Source: Pseudomonas siliginis (GTDB lineage: Bacteria; Pseudomonadota; Gammaproteobacteria; Pseudomonadales; Pseudomonadaceae). Taken from it: a stretch of 64,000 nucleotides of DNA. Of this stretch, positions 16,132 to 25,215 are shown piece after piece. The position numbers and the translations under genes are program-made. The stretch lies in assembly GCF_019145195.1 (NCBI RefSeq), contig NZ_JAHSTW010000011.1, positions 124,001 through 188,000 on the forward strand, given 5' to 3'. Below the pieces are notes generated by a model. That model was given only the letters and a program-made list of their open reading frames with translations, had not been told where the DNA came from and ran no database searches. Numbering within the stretch: position 1 is the first letter of the stretch; each line of letters begins with the position of its first letter.

Positions 16132-17235
16132 TCACTTCTTGGCGGCGTCGGCTGCGGCGACTTTCTTGTCGGTCGCGGCGGCTTTGGCTGGTGCAGTTTT
16201 TTTCGCTGGAGCCTTGGCCGGTGCCTTCTTCGCAGGAGCCTTGGCGGCGGTTTTCTTGGCTGGCGCCTTTTTCGCCGCCGGCACAGCGGCTTTTTTCGCG
16301 GCAGGCGCCGGGGTAACCGGTTTGGCCACTGGCTTGACGTCTTGCGCAGCAACCATCGTCACCGGCTTCGGCGCAGGCATGTTGTATTTGCTCAGCAGTG
16401 CCACCATGGTGTTTTGCGGAGTCACCAGCAGCTCGACACGACGGTTCAAGGCGCGGCCTTCAACGCTGTCGTTGGCCGCACGCGGCGCTTCGGAACCCAT
16501 GCCGCGCAGCATCAAGCGGTCGCGCTGCAAGCCGCTGAGGCGGAAGATCGCCGCCACCGACTGCGCACGTTCCTGACTCAGCTTGACGTTGGCCGGTGCG
16601 GCACCGCTGGTGTCACTGTGACCGAGCACCAGCACTGCGGTTTTCGGATCGGCTTCGAGGATTTTCGCCACGCGAGTGAACGGGCCAAGCGTGACCGGCA
16701 GCAGCATCGCCGGGCGGTCCGGGTTGAACGAGCCTTCGACCGGCGCCGTCACCACCAGTACGTTGTCGCGACGCTCGAGTTGCAGATTGCTGTCCTTCAC
16801 CGCTTCACGCAGACGCGGCTCGTAGTCGTCAAGCCAGGCCTGAGTAACCTTCGGATCCGGCATCGGCACGGCTTTGGCAGTTGGCTGGTCCTTGCCGCCG
16901 AACGGCCACCACCATTTGCCATTGGACTGCGCCTCGGCTTTGGCCACCTCGACCGGTTTGGCTTCAGGTTTGACCTCGGCTTTCAGATCAGCCTTGACCG
17001 CTTCATCGCTGGAACCGAACGGCCAGTACCACGGGTTGCTGCTTTCGGCCTTGGCCACTGGCGCAGTCGCCGCAGGTTTCAAAGGAGCCGGAGCCGGGGC
17101 CGAATCTTTGGCCGCGACTTTGTCGGAAGAACCGAATGGCCACCAACTGCCGCCATCTGCATCGTTTTTCGGAGTCTGTGCGCAACCGGTGATCGCTACA
17201 CACAGGGCCAGGGCGAGGGTCTTTTTAGATGACAT
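16132..17235 (-). CDS. OmpA-family lipoprotein with W-rich repeats and histone-like Lys/Ala tail
   Basis: A 367-residue envelope protein with four parts. Residues 1-18 are a lipoprotein signal (VAITGC). Residues about 30-115 hold three repeats, GGSWWPFGSSD, NPWYWPFGSSD and GKWWWPFGGKD, separated by Ala/Pro/Lys linkers. An OmpA/Pal-type peptidoglycan-binding domain follows (VLGHSDTSGAAPANVKLSQERAQSV, LNRRVELLV; about 190-285). The tail from about 300 is almost pure Ala, Lys and Pro (APAKKTAAKAPAKK) and resembles histone H1 or AlgP. The OmpA domain should anchor it to the cell wall; the tail could bind anionic polymers. The combination is unusual. Confidence 0.8.
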   Translation of the reverse strand: MSSKKTLALALCVAITGCAQTPKNDADGGSWWPFGSSDKVAAKDSAPAPAPLKPAATAPVAKAESSNPWYWPFGSSDEAVKADLKAEVKPEAKPVEVAKAEAQSNGKWWWPFGGKDQPTAKAVPMPDPKVTQAWLDDYEPRLREAVKDSNLQLERRDNVLVVTAPVEGSFNPDRPAMLLPVTLGPFTRVAKILEADPKTAVLVLGHSDTSGAAPANVKLSQERAQSVAAIFRLSGLQRDRLMLRGMGSEAPRAANDSVEGRALNRRVELLVTPQNTMVALLSKYNMPAPKPVTMVAAQDVKPVAKPVTPAPAAKKAAVPAAKKAPAKKTAAKAPAKKAPAKAPAKKTAPAKAAATDKKVAAADAAKK

Positions 17236-17348
17236 TGAAAATCCACAAAATGAAGTAATGAAAAATCAGAGCACTTTCGCCCGGATAAACAGCCGTTTTG
17301 AAACGAAAATCCCTTCGAGGTTCCGACCCTGGAACCTCTGTTGAAGCT

Positions 17349-18500
17349 TTACAGACAAGTGGCAAGCACCCGCGCCAGCTTTTGTGCACGCGGATCCATC
17401 AAAACGTAAGGCCCCAAGGTATTTGTCACGAAACCGAAAGCCACATCGTGCTCCGGATCAGCAAAACCGATCGAGCCGCCCGCTCCCGGATGACCGAACG
17501 CGCGTGGGCCGAGGCCGTAGGTGGCGTTGGGCACGTCCGGTTGATCGAGCATGCAGCCGAGGCCGAAGCGGGTGCGGGTGAGCAAAGTCTTGTCGTCGCC
17601 GAGGCTGTGCTCGCGGGTCAGCTCTTCGAGCATCTCGCTCTCGAGCAGGCTGCCATCGAGCAGGCCGGCATAGAACCCGGCGAGACTGCGCGCGTTACCG
17701 TGGCCGTTGGCCGCCGGTTGCTGCATGCGGCGCCATTCCGGCTTGTTGGTGCTGGTCAGCACTGACGGCGGATTGGTGAAGGCGCGGGTGGTCATGGCAG
17801 TCGGTTCGCGCATGGTCACTTGCAGCAGGCGCTGCGCCGCAGCGTCGCCGGCGTTGCCCTTGCCACGGGCGATGTGCGCCACGCGATGAAATTCTTCGTC
17901 GGCCAGGCCCACATGGAAATCCAGGCCCAACGGTTTGGCGACCCGAGCGACGATCGACTCGCCCGGCCCACGACCGTCGGCGCGGCGCAGCAATTCGCCG
18001 ACCAGCCAGCCGTAGGTGATCGCGGCATAACCGTGACTGGTGCCCGGCGTCCACCATGGTGCTTCGGCGGCGAGGGCGTCGACCATGGTTTGCCAGTCGT
18101 AAAGGGCTTCAGGGGCGAGCAGTTCGCGCAGCGCCGGCAAGCCGGCCTGATGGCAGAGCAATTGGCGCAGGGTGACGGATTCTTTGCCGGCGGCGGCGAA
18201 TTCCGGCCAGTAGCGTGCAACCGGTGCGTCGAGTTGCAACTTGCCTTCAGCGACCAGTTGCAGTGCGGTAACGGCGGTGAAGGTCTTGGTGCAGGAGAAC
18301 AGGTTGGCGATGGTGTCGCTGTGCCAAGCCTCGGCGCCGTCCTTGTCGGCGGTACCGGACCAGAGGTCGAGGACGGTTTCTCCACCGACCTTGATGCACA
18401 GGGCTGCGCCGCGTTCCTGGGGATCGTCGAACAGTGCGGCGAAAGCCTCGCGCACCGCTTCGAATTGAAGCTCGTAATGTCCCTGAATCTGCACCCGCAA
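17349..18500 (-). CDS. Serine hydrolase of the beta-lactamase/class C family (EstB-like)
   Basis: A 383-residue protein with the penicillin-binding SxxK motif as SCTK (S69-K72), the second motif YAAITYGWLVGEL, and the C-terminal FGHPGAGGSIGFAD matching the HxG/KTG region. No export signal is visible, which fits cytoplasmic esterase-type members such as EstB rather than a true AmpC beta-lactamase. The reaction is probably ester hydrolysis. It is a single gene on the minus strand, preceded by a REP pair. Confidence 0.83.
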   Translation of the reverse strand: MRVQIQGHYELQFEAVREAFAALFDDPQERGAALCIKVGGETVLDLWSGTADKDGAEAWHSDTIANLFSCTKTFTAVTALQLVAEGKLQLDAPVARYWPEFAAAGKESVTLRQLLCHQAGLPALRELLAPEALYDWQTMVDALAAEAPWWTPGTSHGYAAITYGWLVGELLRRADGRGPGESIVARVAKPLGLDFHVGLADEEFHRVAHIARGKGNAGDAAAQRLLQVTMREPTAMTTRAFTNPPSVLTSTNKPEWRRMQQPAANGHGNARSLAGFYAGLLDGSLLESEMLEELTREHSLGDDKTLLTRTRFGLGCMLDQPDVPNATYGLGPRAFGHPGAGGSIGFADPEHDVAFGFVTNTLGPYVLMDPRAQKLARVLATCL

Positions 18501-18606
18501 CTCCCCCGCGAAAACGCTCTACAAAGTGGCCCGCATTGTTCCAGCCCTTGAGGGATTTGGGAACAGGCGCGGGCCAGACGGTTGATCGGCAATTTGTGGC
18601 GATCCC

Positions 18607-18682
18607 TTCGCGAGCAGGCTCGCTCCCACAGGGGATCTGCGCTGCTGTTGATATCCAGTGTGGGAGCGAGCCTGCTCGCGAA
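18607..18682. repeat. REP pair in reversed arrangement (CGCGAA-outward)
   Basis: Here the copy reading TTCGCGAGCAGGCTCGCTCCCAC comes first and GTGGGAGCGAGCCTGCTCGCGAA second, the opposite order to the standard doublets. The spacer is about 30 bp. Confidence 0.88.
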
Positions 18683-18704
18683 GAACGATAACGCGGTCTG
18701 AAAC

Positions 18705-21173
18705 CTAGTGACCATTCCCCGAATGCCCACCCGCCTGTGCAGCCCCCGGCGCTTTGCCAGCCTCGGCCTTGCGCCCGCCTTCCACTTCCGCCGCCGGGGT
18801 TTTCTGCGCCTCCTTGCCCAGTTGCTCCAGCGCCTGCAGATTGCTTTTGCGCACCGCCTCGACAAAGCCCTGATACGGCAGGTCTGTAACCCCGACCAGA
18901 CCGAAATGGCCGTTCTCGCCGTCGAGCAAACGCCCGGTCACCGGTTGGTCGAGATACTGGAACCAGTGCACGCCGACAATCGACGGTTCGCTCAGTGCCT
19001 GTTTGAGGAAGTTTGCATAGGCCGGGCCGCGATCTTCCTCCTTGGCCAGCTGCGTCACGCCGCCCCAGAACGGGCCTCGGTCAGCCGAGCCGAAGTTGAA
19101 TTCAGTGATCAGCACCGGTTTGTCCAGGGCTGCCAGCGCGGCGAAGTCGTAACCGTCCTGCGGCTTGAGCGTGTACATGTTGAAGCTCAACACATCGCAG
19201 TACTGCGCGCAGGAGGCCACGGCTTCAGGCGTACTGGTGGCGAAACGACCGCCCAGGAGCATCTGGTTCGGCGCGTGCCACTTCAGCGAATCGGAAATGG
19301 TCTTGAAATAGGTATCGGCGAAGACCTTCTGGAAGTATTTGAAATCCGCTTCGATCTCCGGATGCTCCGGGTTCGGCAGTGGCGGCACGAAGCCAGGGTC
19401 TTCCATCAATTCCCACGCCGGCAACTCGATGCCCCAGGCCTTGGACAGTCCGGCCTGATTGCGGTACTTGTCGCGCAATTGCTTGAGAAAGGCGCGTTTG
19501 GCCGGCACGTCGGTGGTCATTTTCAACGTGCCGTAGGCCAGCGCGTAGCGAGCCTTCGGATCGTCGCCTGGGCCAGCCCAGGCCAGTTCGTTGTCGGCGT
19601 AATAACCGATCAGCCACGGATCGTCGCGGTGATCGCGGGCGGCAATGGCCACGGCGCGCTCGGTGGCCATGGCGAAACGCGGATCGAACGGATCCGGCAT
19701 GCCGCCCCACCAATCGCTGCCGGTGCTGATGCTGGTGTAATCGCCGACGATCGACAGCGGCAAGGTGTACGGCACGCGCTCAGCATCCGCCAGCGATGGC
19801 GCGCTCCAGTTGCCCACCGTGTTGAAGCCCCAGGCTTGCAGCCGATCGAGGGTATGCCGGGTCCAGCGTCCTTCATCGATTGTCGATGTGCACGGAGTGG
19901 TTTCCTCGCTGGACGCTTGCACCGCGTCAGTCTGCGCCGCTTCGGCAATACCCGATTTTGGCTCGGCAGGCACCGCTGCAGTCTCAGCAGCCTGCACCGA
20001 GTTGGCCTCAGCCGCGCCCGCCTTTGCCGCTTCGGCAATCCCGGCCTTGTTGTCGCTGTCGGCCTTGCACGGTTCACCGTACAGGCGTTGCAGGTTGGCG
20101 CCATAGAAGTCGTACCAGCGGCCGTTGCCGTAGCCACGGCCCTGATCGGCACCGTTGCCGCCACGGTTGTCGCCCTCGCCGAAATGCGCGGCCAGCGGGT
20201 CGTCGTTCTTCGGCAACGATTCAAACATGGATTCACGGCCGGCGACGTAGGTCTGGTTGACCTGCGCGCTGACGGTGTTGACGCCCAACGAATAGAACGG
20301 GTGGCCTTCGGGGGTCACCAGATACCAGCGGCCATCACGTTTTTCCGTGCGGAAGAAGCCGCTGGCCTTGAACGCCGGGCCTTTGTTCCAGCCGCCGAAC
20401 TTGTCCAGCGAAGCCTTTTCACGCTCGGCCAGCCACGTATTCAGCTGTTGCTGCTCTTTGCTGGCGGCGCTTTTCAGTTGTTCGTCGCTGCTGACTTTTT
20501 CCGGCCATTTACTACGGGTTGACTGACCGTAGGCGTCGACCAGATTGCCGTACACCGCCCGCGTCACCGATTCGCCGTCCTGCACGCCGAAACGCTCGAG
20601 CAACAGGCTCTGCGCAACTTTCGGCTGATCCAGCGACAGACTCACTGAAACCACCTGACTGCGATCGATCTCGCCGGTGCTGCTGGCCAGCAGAATGCGT
20701 TGGCCATCGACGGTCATCGGCATCGGTGGCCCGGCTTTCATGCCCTGGCTCAGTGGCGTCGAAGCCACCAGCGGCACCAGCAAGGTCTGCGCGGGGCCGG
20801 CCGGCAGATCGACGCGGCTGACCAGAGTGCGGCCATCGTTGCTCTGGATCTGCACATAGACTGTTACCGCCCAGCTCATCGCACTTTGCAGACGCAAAGT
20901 CATCATGTCGGACTGCGACCAGTCCCAGGCACCGGTTTGGGGTGTCAGGCGCAAGGTCGGCCGCGCGACCGGGTTGAATGTCACCCGGCGCAGCACTTCG
21001 CCTTCGGCGGTCTGTTCGGCAGTGGCCTGCGGCAGGTCGGCGTTTTCCGTGGCGACCTTGACCACGTCGGCCGGGCGTACAAAGTTGAACAGCGTCTGCT
21101 GACCGGCAGGGGCCGCCAGCAACGGCGCGGCAAAGATCAAGGCGAAAACAGCGGGCAACGAACGGCGGATCAT
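18705..21173 (-). CDS. Secreted agarase/beta-galactosidase-like glycoside hydrolase
   Basis: An 822-residue exported protein with a signal peptide ending in APLLAAPA. Residues about 30-230 look like an N-terminal beta-sandwich (carbohydrate-binding-like). The catalytic TIM barrel runs from about 265; its likely acid/base glutamate is in YYADNELAWAG and the nucleophile glutamate in PVLITEFNFGSADRG, as in GH42/GH50-type enzymes, including beta-agarases. About 60 residues near 370-430 form an Ala/Glu-rich low-complexity insertion with two SGIAEAA-like repeats, flanked by cysteines. The C-terminus is another Ala/Gly-rich tail ending in HSGNGH. The substrate is unknown. Confidence 0.72.
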   Translation of the reverse strand: MIRRSLPAVFALIFAAPLLAAPAGQQTLFNFVRPADVVKVATENADLPQATAEQTAEGEVLRRVTFNPVARPTLRLTPQTGAWDWSQSDMMTLRLQSAMSWAVTVYVQIQSNDGRTLVSRVDLPAGPAQTLLVPLVASTPLSQGMKAGPPMPMTVDGQRILLASSTGEIDRSQVVSVSLSLDQPKVAQSLLLERFGVQDGESVTRAVYGNLVDAYGQSTRSKWPEKVSSDEQLKSAASKEQQQLNTWLAEREKASLDKFGGWNKGPAFKASGFFRTEKRDGRWYLVTPEGHPFYSLGVNTVSAQVNQTYVAGRESMFESLPKNDDPLAAHFGEGDNRGGNGADQGRGYGNGRWYDFYGANLQRLYGEPCKADSDNKAGIAEAAKAGAAEANSVQAAETAAVPAEPKSGIAEAAQTDAVQASSEETTPCTSTIDEGRWTRHTLDRLQAWGFNTVGNWSAPSLADAERVPYTLPLSIVGDYTSISTGSDWWGGMPDPFDPRFAMATERAVAIAARDHRDDPWLIGYYADNELAWAGPGDDPKARYALAYGTLKMTTDVPAKRAFLKQLRDKYRNQAGLSKAWGIELPAWELMEDPGFVPPLPNPEHPEIEADFKYFQKVFADTYFKTISDSLKWHAPNQMLLGGRFATSTPEAVASCAQYCDVLSFNMYTLKPQDGYDFAALAALDKPVLITEFNFGSADRGPFWGGVTQLAKEEDRGPAYANFLKQALSEPSIVGVHWFQYLDQPVTGRLLDGENGHFGLVGVTDLPYQGFVEAVRKSNLQALEQLGKEAQKTPAAEVEGGRKAEAGKAPGAAQAGGHSGNGH

Positions 21174-21268
21174 AAGAACGGAGTTCTCCCTAACGACCTG
21201 TCAAGGCCAGTGGAAAAGCGGTGGCAGAGAGATAGACAACGCGGCGGGCCAATCGGCCCACCCGTGTC

Positions 21269-23413
21269 TCAGGATATTTCACGACGGAAAGGAGGCAACG
21301 CATTGAGGATCGCCTTGCCGTAGCGCTGGGTGACCAGACGCCGGTCGAGCAAGGTGATGGTGCCGCGGTCTTCTTCGGTGCGCAGCAGACGCCCGCAGGC
21401 CTGAACCAGTTTCAGCGAGGCATCGGGCACGGAGATTTCCATGAACGGATTGCCGCCACGCGCCTCGATCCACTCCGACAACGCGGCTTCGACCGGATCA
21501 TCGGGCACCGAGAACGGAATCTTGGCGATCACCACGTGCTCGCAGTAGGCACCCGGCAAATCGACACCCTCGGCGAAACTGGCCAGCCCGAACAGAACGC
21601 TGGAATCACCGCCATCGACCCGCGCCTTGTGCTTGTTCAGGGTTTCCTGTTTCGACAGATTGCCCTGAATGAACACTTGCTTGCGCCAGTCGCGGTCGAG
21701 ACCGTCGAATACGTCCTGCATTTGCTTGCGCGAGGAGAACAGCACCAGCGTGCCGCGCGAACCTTCGACCAGATCCGGCAGTTCGCGAATGATCGCCGCC
21801 GTGTGGGCAGCGGCATCGCGCGGGTCGGCCTTCAGATCCGGCACGCGCAGCACGCCGGCATCGGCGTGATGGAACGGGCTCGGCACCACCGCTGTGACAG
21901 CTTTTTTCGGCAGACCGGCGCGCATGCGGAAACGGTCGAAAGTGCCCAGCGCCGTCAGCGTCGCCGACGTCACCAGGCAACCGTAAGCGACGTTCCACAA
22001 ACTGCGACGCAAGGTTTCTGCTGCCAGAATCGGGCTGGCGTTGACCTCGATATCGAACAGCGACCCGCTTTCGGCCAGGGTCAGCCAGCGCGCCATGGGC
22101 GGGCTGTCTTCCGGGTCTTCGGCGGTGAACGCGGTCCACAATTCCCAGTTGCCGGAAGCGCGGGACAACAGGCTGCCGAACAGCGGATACCACTCTTCGG
22201 CCTGATTGCTGGCGATGCCGATATTGACCTCGCCATCCATGCCTTCCTTGAGCAGGTCGGTCAGGCGTTGAAACAGGTCGTTAAGTCGCGAATAGCCTTT
22301 TTTCAGCTCGATGCCCATCTCGCGCATGTCCTCGGGAATCACCCCGCCGACAAAGCGATGTCGCGGACGTTCGCGTCCTTCGACGTCTTCGCCGGGTTTG
22401 AAATCGGCGATCTGCTCGCAGGCGGTGAACATGAACTGCTGCTGGGTCTTGATCTCCCGTGCCAGCTCCGGCACCTGCTCGATCAGCTTGCCAAGATCGC
22501 CCGGCAGCGGATGTTGCGCGAGCAGTTTGGTCAGATTCTTCGCGGTGGTCTCCAGCCAGTCGGCAGTGGAGCGCAAACGCGTGTAATGGGCGAAGTGGCC
22601 GATGGCCTTGTCCGGCAGGTGATGGCCTTCGTCGAACACGTAAATGGTGTCGCGCGGGTCGGGCAACACGGCGCCGCCGCCCAGCGCCAGATCCGCCAGG
22701 ACCATGTCGTGGTTGGTGACGATCACGTCAACCTTGCCCATGCCTTCGCGGGCCTTGTAGAAGGCGCACTGGCCGAAGTTGGGGCAATGACGGTTGGTGC
22801 ACTGGCTGTGATCGGTGGTCAGGCGCGCCCAGTCGGCGTCTTCCAGCGCGTTCGGCCAGCTGTCGCGGTCGCCGTCCCATTTATTGCCGGCGAGCTTTTC
22901 GATCATGCTGGTGAACAGCTTCTGACTGGCCTCGTCGACTTCGATCTTGAAGCCTTCTTCTTCGAACAACTGCGCGGTGGCGGTTTGTGCGTGGCCTTCC
23001 TGCAGCAGCATGTCGAGTTTGGACAGGCACATGTAGCGACCACGGCCCTTGGCCAGGGCAAAACTGAAATTCAACCCGCTGTTGCGCATCAGGTCGGGCA
23101 AATCCTTGTAGACGATCTGCTCTTGCAGGGCGACGGTCGCGGTGGCAATCACCAGACGCTTGCCGGCCAGTTTCGCCGTGGGGATCGCCGCCAGGCTGTA
23201 GGCCACGGTCTTGCCGGTACCGGTGCCGGCTTCCACCGCGACAATCGCGGGGTCGCCACTGCGCCGGCCCTCGTCGTCGGTGTCGATATCTCCGAGGACT
23301 TTGGCGATTTCAGCGATCATCAGGCGCTGGCCGTAACGCGGCTTGAGGCTCTTGGCCTCTAGAAAACGCGAATAGGCGCCCTGGATCGTGGTTTTGAGTT
23401 CAGTGCTGATCAT
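21269..23413 (-). CDS. dinG: DinG-type ATP-dependent DNA helicase
   Basis: A 714-residue superfamily-2 helicase of the XPD/DinG group. Walker A is VEAGTGTGKTVAYSL (about 59-74), the DEAH box reads VFDEGHHLP, and four cysteines (MCLSK, then CTNRHCPNFGQC) form the iron-sulfur cluster site. The C-terminal motor domain has VLFGLASFAEGVDLPG and LVQACGRLLRTEEDRG. DinG unwinds 5'-3', removes R-loops and is often SOS-induced; I did not find a clear LexA box upstream. Length equals E. coli DinG (716). Confidence 0.93.
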   Translation of the reverse strand: MISTELKTTIQGAYSRFLEAKSLKPRYGQRLMIAEIAKVLGDIDTDDEGRRSGDPAIVAVEAGTGTGKTVAYSLAAIPTAKLAGKRLVIATATVALQEQIVYKDLPDLMRNSGLNFSFALAKGRGRYMCLSKLDMLLQEGHAQTATAQLFEEEGFKIEVDEASQKLFTSMIEKLAGNKWDGDRDSWPNALEDADWARLTTDHSQCTNRHCPNFGQCAFYKAREGMGKVDVIVTNHDMVLADLALGGGAVLPDPRDTIYVFDEGHHLPDKAIGHFAHYTRLRSTADWLETTAKNLTKLLAQHPLPGDLGKLIEQVPELAREIKTQQQFMFTACEQIADFKPGEDVEGRERPRHRFVGGVIPEDMREMGIELKKGYSRLNDLFQRLTDLLKEGMDGEVNIGIASNQAEEWYPLFGSLLSRASGNWELWTAFTAEDPEDSPPMARWLTLAESGSLFDIEVNASPILAAETLRRSLWNVAYGCLVTSATLTALGTFDRFRMRAGLPKKAVTAVVPSPFHHADAGVLRVPDLKADPRDAAAHTAAIIRELPDLVEGSRGTLVLFSSRKQMQDVFDGLDRDWRKQVFIQGNLSKQETLNKHKARVDGGDSSVLFGLASFAEGVDLPGAYCEHVVIAKIPFSVPDDPVEAALSEWIEARGGNPFMEISVPDASLKLVQACGRLLRTEEDRGTITLLDRRLVTQRYGKAILNALPPFRREIS

Positions 23414-23458
23414 TGAGTGTCGGGCGCTGGAAACGCTGGATAAATTTTCAGTAGTTTA

Positions 23459-23723
23459 GGGGGCGTTCTCGATTAGTTTCCACGCCGCGTTGTCGCCTTA
23501 AACCGGGCCAGGCAAGGCGCAGGCCGCTGGGAATGGTGTTTTATTTCCAAGGCCTGCAACGCAGGCTGGCCCGGCTTAAGGCACAACCCGAAGGGCCGGG
23601 TCTGCTGTTGTGCAGGGCTGCGTTGCTCGAAGCTTATTTGGAATGACCAAACCACGCTTCTCGCGCCTTGCCCTGCACAACAGCAGGCCCGGCGCGGCGC
23701 GGAAACTAATCGAGAACGCCCCC
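23459..23723. repeat. 265-bp nested palindromic element (three-hairpin structure)
   Basis: The ends (23459-23481 and 23701-23723) are perfect 23-bp inverted repeats. Inside lie two further inverted repeats: 23495-23524 with 23551-23582 (imperfect), and 23596-23618 with 23670-23692 (one mismatch in 23). The whole can fold as a closing stem plus two arms. It occupies the gap between divergent dinG and copD. It has no transposase and no coding sense; a MITE-like or structured repeat family is the best description. Confidence 0.85.
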
Positions 23724-23776
23724 AGCGGCGGCTATCATACCTGCCTAATCGATCCTGCGCAGAACGGAGTGCCCGA

Positions 23777-24241
23777 ATGACACCTTTTAGCCTCGTTTAC
23801 CCCCTGCATGTCCTCGCCGCTCTGGTGTGGGTCGGCGGTATGTTTTTCGCCTGGATGGTCTTGCGCCCTGCGGCTGTGAAGGCTCTGGACGGCCCCGCTC
23901 GCCTGACCCTGTGGGTGGAAGTGTTTCAAGGTTTTTTCCGTTGGGTCTGGGTCGCGGTGATCCTGTTGCCGATCAGCGGCGTGGGCATGTTGCATCTACA
24001 GCAGGTCGGCTTCGAGACCGCGCCGAAGTATGTGCAGGTGATGATCGGCTTGTACGTGGTGATGACGGCGCTGTTCATCCGCATTCAAGGGCTGATGCTG
24101 CCGGAGTTGCGCAAGGCGGTTGAGGCGAAGGATTGGCCGGCGGGTGCGGCGGTGCTGGGGCGGATTCGCCGGGTGGTGGGGCTCAATCTGCTTGTCGGGT
24201 TGGTGCTGGTGGCTGTGGCGGCGGCGAGACCGATGCTCTGA
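23777..24241 (+). CDS. CopD-family integral membrane protein
   Basis: A 154-residue protein with four hydrophobic segments. It begins LVYPLHVLAALVWVGGMFFAWMVLRPA, the typical opening of the CopD domain family (His in the first helix, VWVGGMFF), and continues with FFRWVWVAVILLPISGVGML. CopD proteins are associated with copper homeostasis or act as cytochrome-like membrane proteins; the short stand-alone form has no proven function. It is a single gene whose promoter would lie next to, or within, the right arm of the palindromic element. Confidence 0.83.
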   Translation: MTPFSLVYPLHVLAALVWVGGMFFAWMVLRPAAVKALDGPARLTLWVEVFQGFFRWVWVAVILLPISGVGMLHLQQVGFETAPKYVQVMIGLYVVMTALFIRIQGLMLPELRKAVEAKDWPAGAAVLGRIRRVVGLNLLVGLVLVAVAAARPML

Positions 24242-24271
24242 ATCGCACTATTTTTCTGCTGTGAACACAGT

Positions 24272-24390
24272 TGTGGCGAGGGGTTTTATCCCCGCTGGGT
24301 CGCGAAGCGGCCCCGCTCTAAAAATCAAAAGCGGGACTGCTACGCAGCCCAACGGGGCGGTGCGACGTTTCGCTAAATCCCCTCGCCACA
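24272..24390. repeat. Inverted repeat of the TGTGGCGAGGGG family
   Basis: TGTGGCGAGGGG at the left and CCCCTCGCCACA at the right flank about 95 bp with internal GC-rich pairs (CGCTGGGTCGCGAAGCGG; GCTACGCAGCCC). It is the same family as the element at 35437-35562 and lies between the convergent copD and collagen-like genes. Confidence 0.85.
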
Positions 24391-24456
24391 TAATTTCACT
24401 CACCAAAGATCTTCACTCACCAAAGCATTTTATTGATCAGAGAGTGGGTCGCAGTT

Positions 24457-25215
24457 TTAGAGGCGTTGCACAGTAACCGAACCCGCCGCCCCCACCGGCC
24501 CAGGCTGGCCATCCGCGCCGGCCTTGCCGTTCTTGCCGCCGTCAGCGCGATAGACCAGGCAGCCCTTGGATTTGCCGCCCTTCCCTGCTTTACCACCGAC
24601 ACCCGCCGGGCCACCGGCACCGCCAGCCACGTTGACCTTGATCAGCTCGGCAGGGAAATCCCGTGGTACGGCGAGTCGCACCAGCGCACCCGGCGCGCCT
24701 GGCTGGCCATCGCTGCCGTCACTGCCATCGGCACCGTGGCCGGCCGAGCCATAGGTGCAGCCCGGATCTTCACCGTTGCCGCCGTCGAGGCCGACGAAAC
24801 CCGGCGCGCCCCTGCCGCCACGGGCATCGACCGTCAGTTGCGGCGCGCTCAGGGCCTGAAATTGCAGATTCAGATTGCGCCCGGCCCGGGCTGCTTTCTC
24901 ATAAGTGCCGGGGGCGCCGCGCGCAGTGATCTGGCTGCCCTCGCTCAATTCAGCGCGCTTGACCTTCACTTCCAGCGCTTGTTCAGCCGGAACGATAGCA
25001 ATACGTGCTTCATGGCCCAGGCGCAGTTCATCAATGTTCAATTCAGTCACGTTGGACGGGATCAGCAAGGTGCCGTAATCGGCGACTTCCAGTTTCTCCA
25101 GTTGCAGCGTGCTAGTGGTGTTGGGCAAGCGCATCAAAGAATTGCTTTGCACGTTGACCACTTGGGCGCAGGCCAGTGGACTGATGAATGCAGCGAGCAG
25201 GCAGAGTTTACGCAT
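24457..25215 (-). CDS. Exported collagen-like (Gly-X-Y) protein
   Basis: A 252-residue protein with a signal peptide (LCLLAAFISPLACA). Residues about 20-105 are a polar, beta-rich domain (SLMRLPNTTSTLQLEKLEVADYG, repeated short strands). The second half has two Gly-rich collagen-like tracts: GGRGAPGFVGLDGGNGEDPG with GADGSDGSDGQPGAPGA, and GGAGGPAGVGGKAGKGGKSKG with GKNGKAGADGQPGPVGAAG. Cysteines in YGSAGHG and KGCLVY loops may form a disulfide. Its start overlaps the DUF1145 stop by 8 bp, so the pair is an operon. The role is unknown; a surface or matrix protein is possible. Confidence 0.75.
   Translation of the reverse strand: MRKLCLLAAFISPLACAQVVNVQSNSLMRLPNTTSTLQLEKLEVADYGTLLIPSNVTELNIDELRLGHEARIAIVPAEQALEVKVKRAELSEGSQITARGAPGTYEKAARAGRNLNLQFQALSAPQLTVDARGGRGAPGFVGLDGGNGEDPGCTYGSAGHGADGSDGSDGQPGAPGALVRLAVPRDFPAELIKVNVAGGAGGPAGVGGKAGKGGKSKGCLVYRADGGKNGKAGADGQPGPVGAAGSVTVQRL

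Noticed and set aside
15355..17232. A 625-codon open frame on the plus strand
   Set aside because: It is antisense to pdxH and the OmpA gene and arises from their high-GC codon pattern; it has no family similarity or ribosome binding site.
23473..23655. A 60-codon frame inside the nested palindrome
   Set aside because: It only follows the arms of the inverted repeats, lacks a ribosome binding site and has no protein-like pattern.
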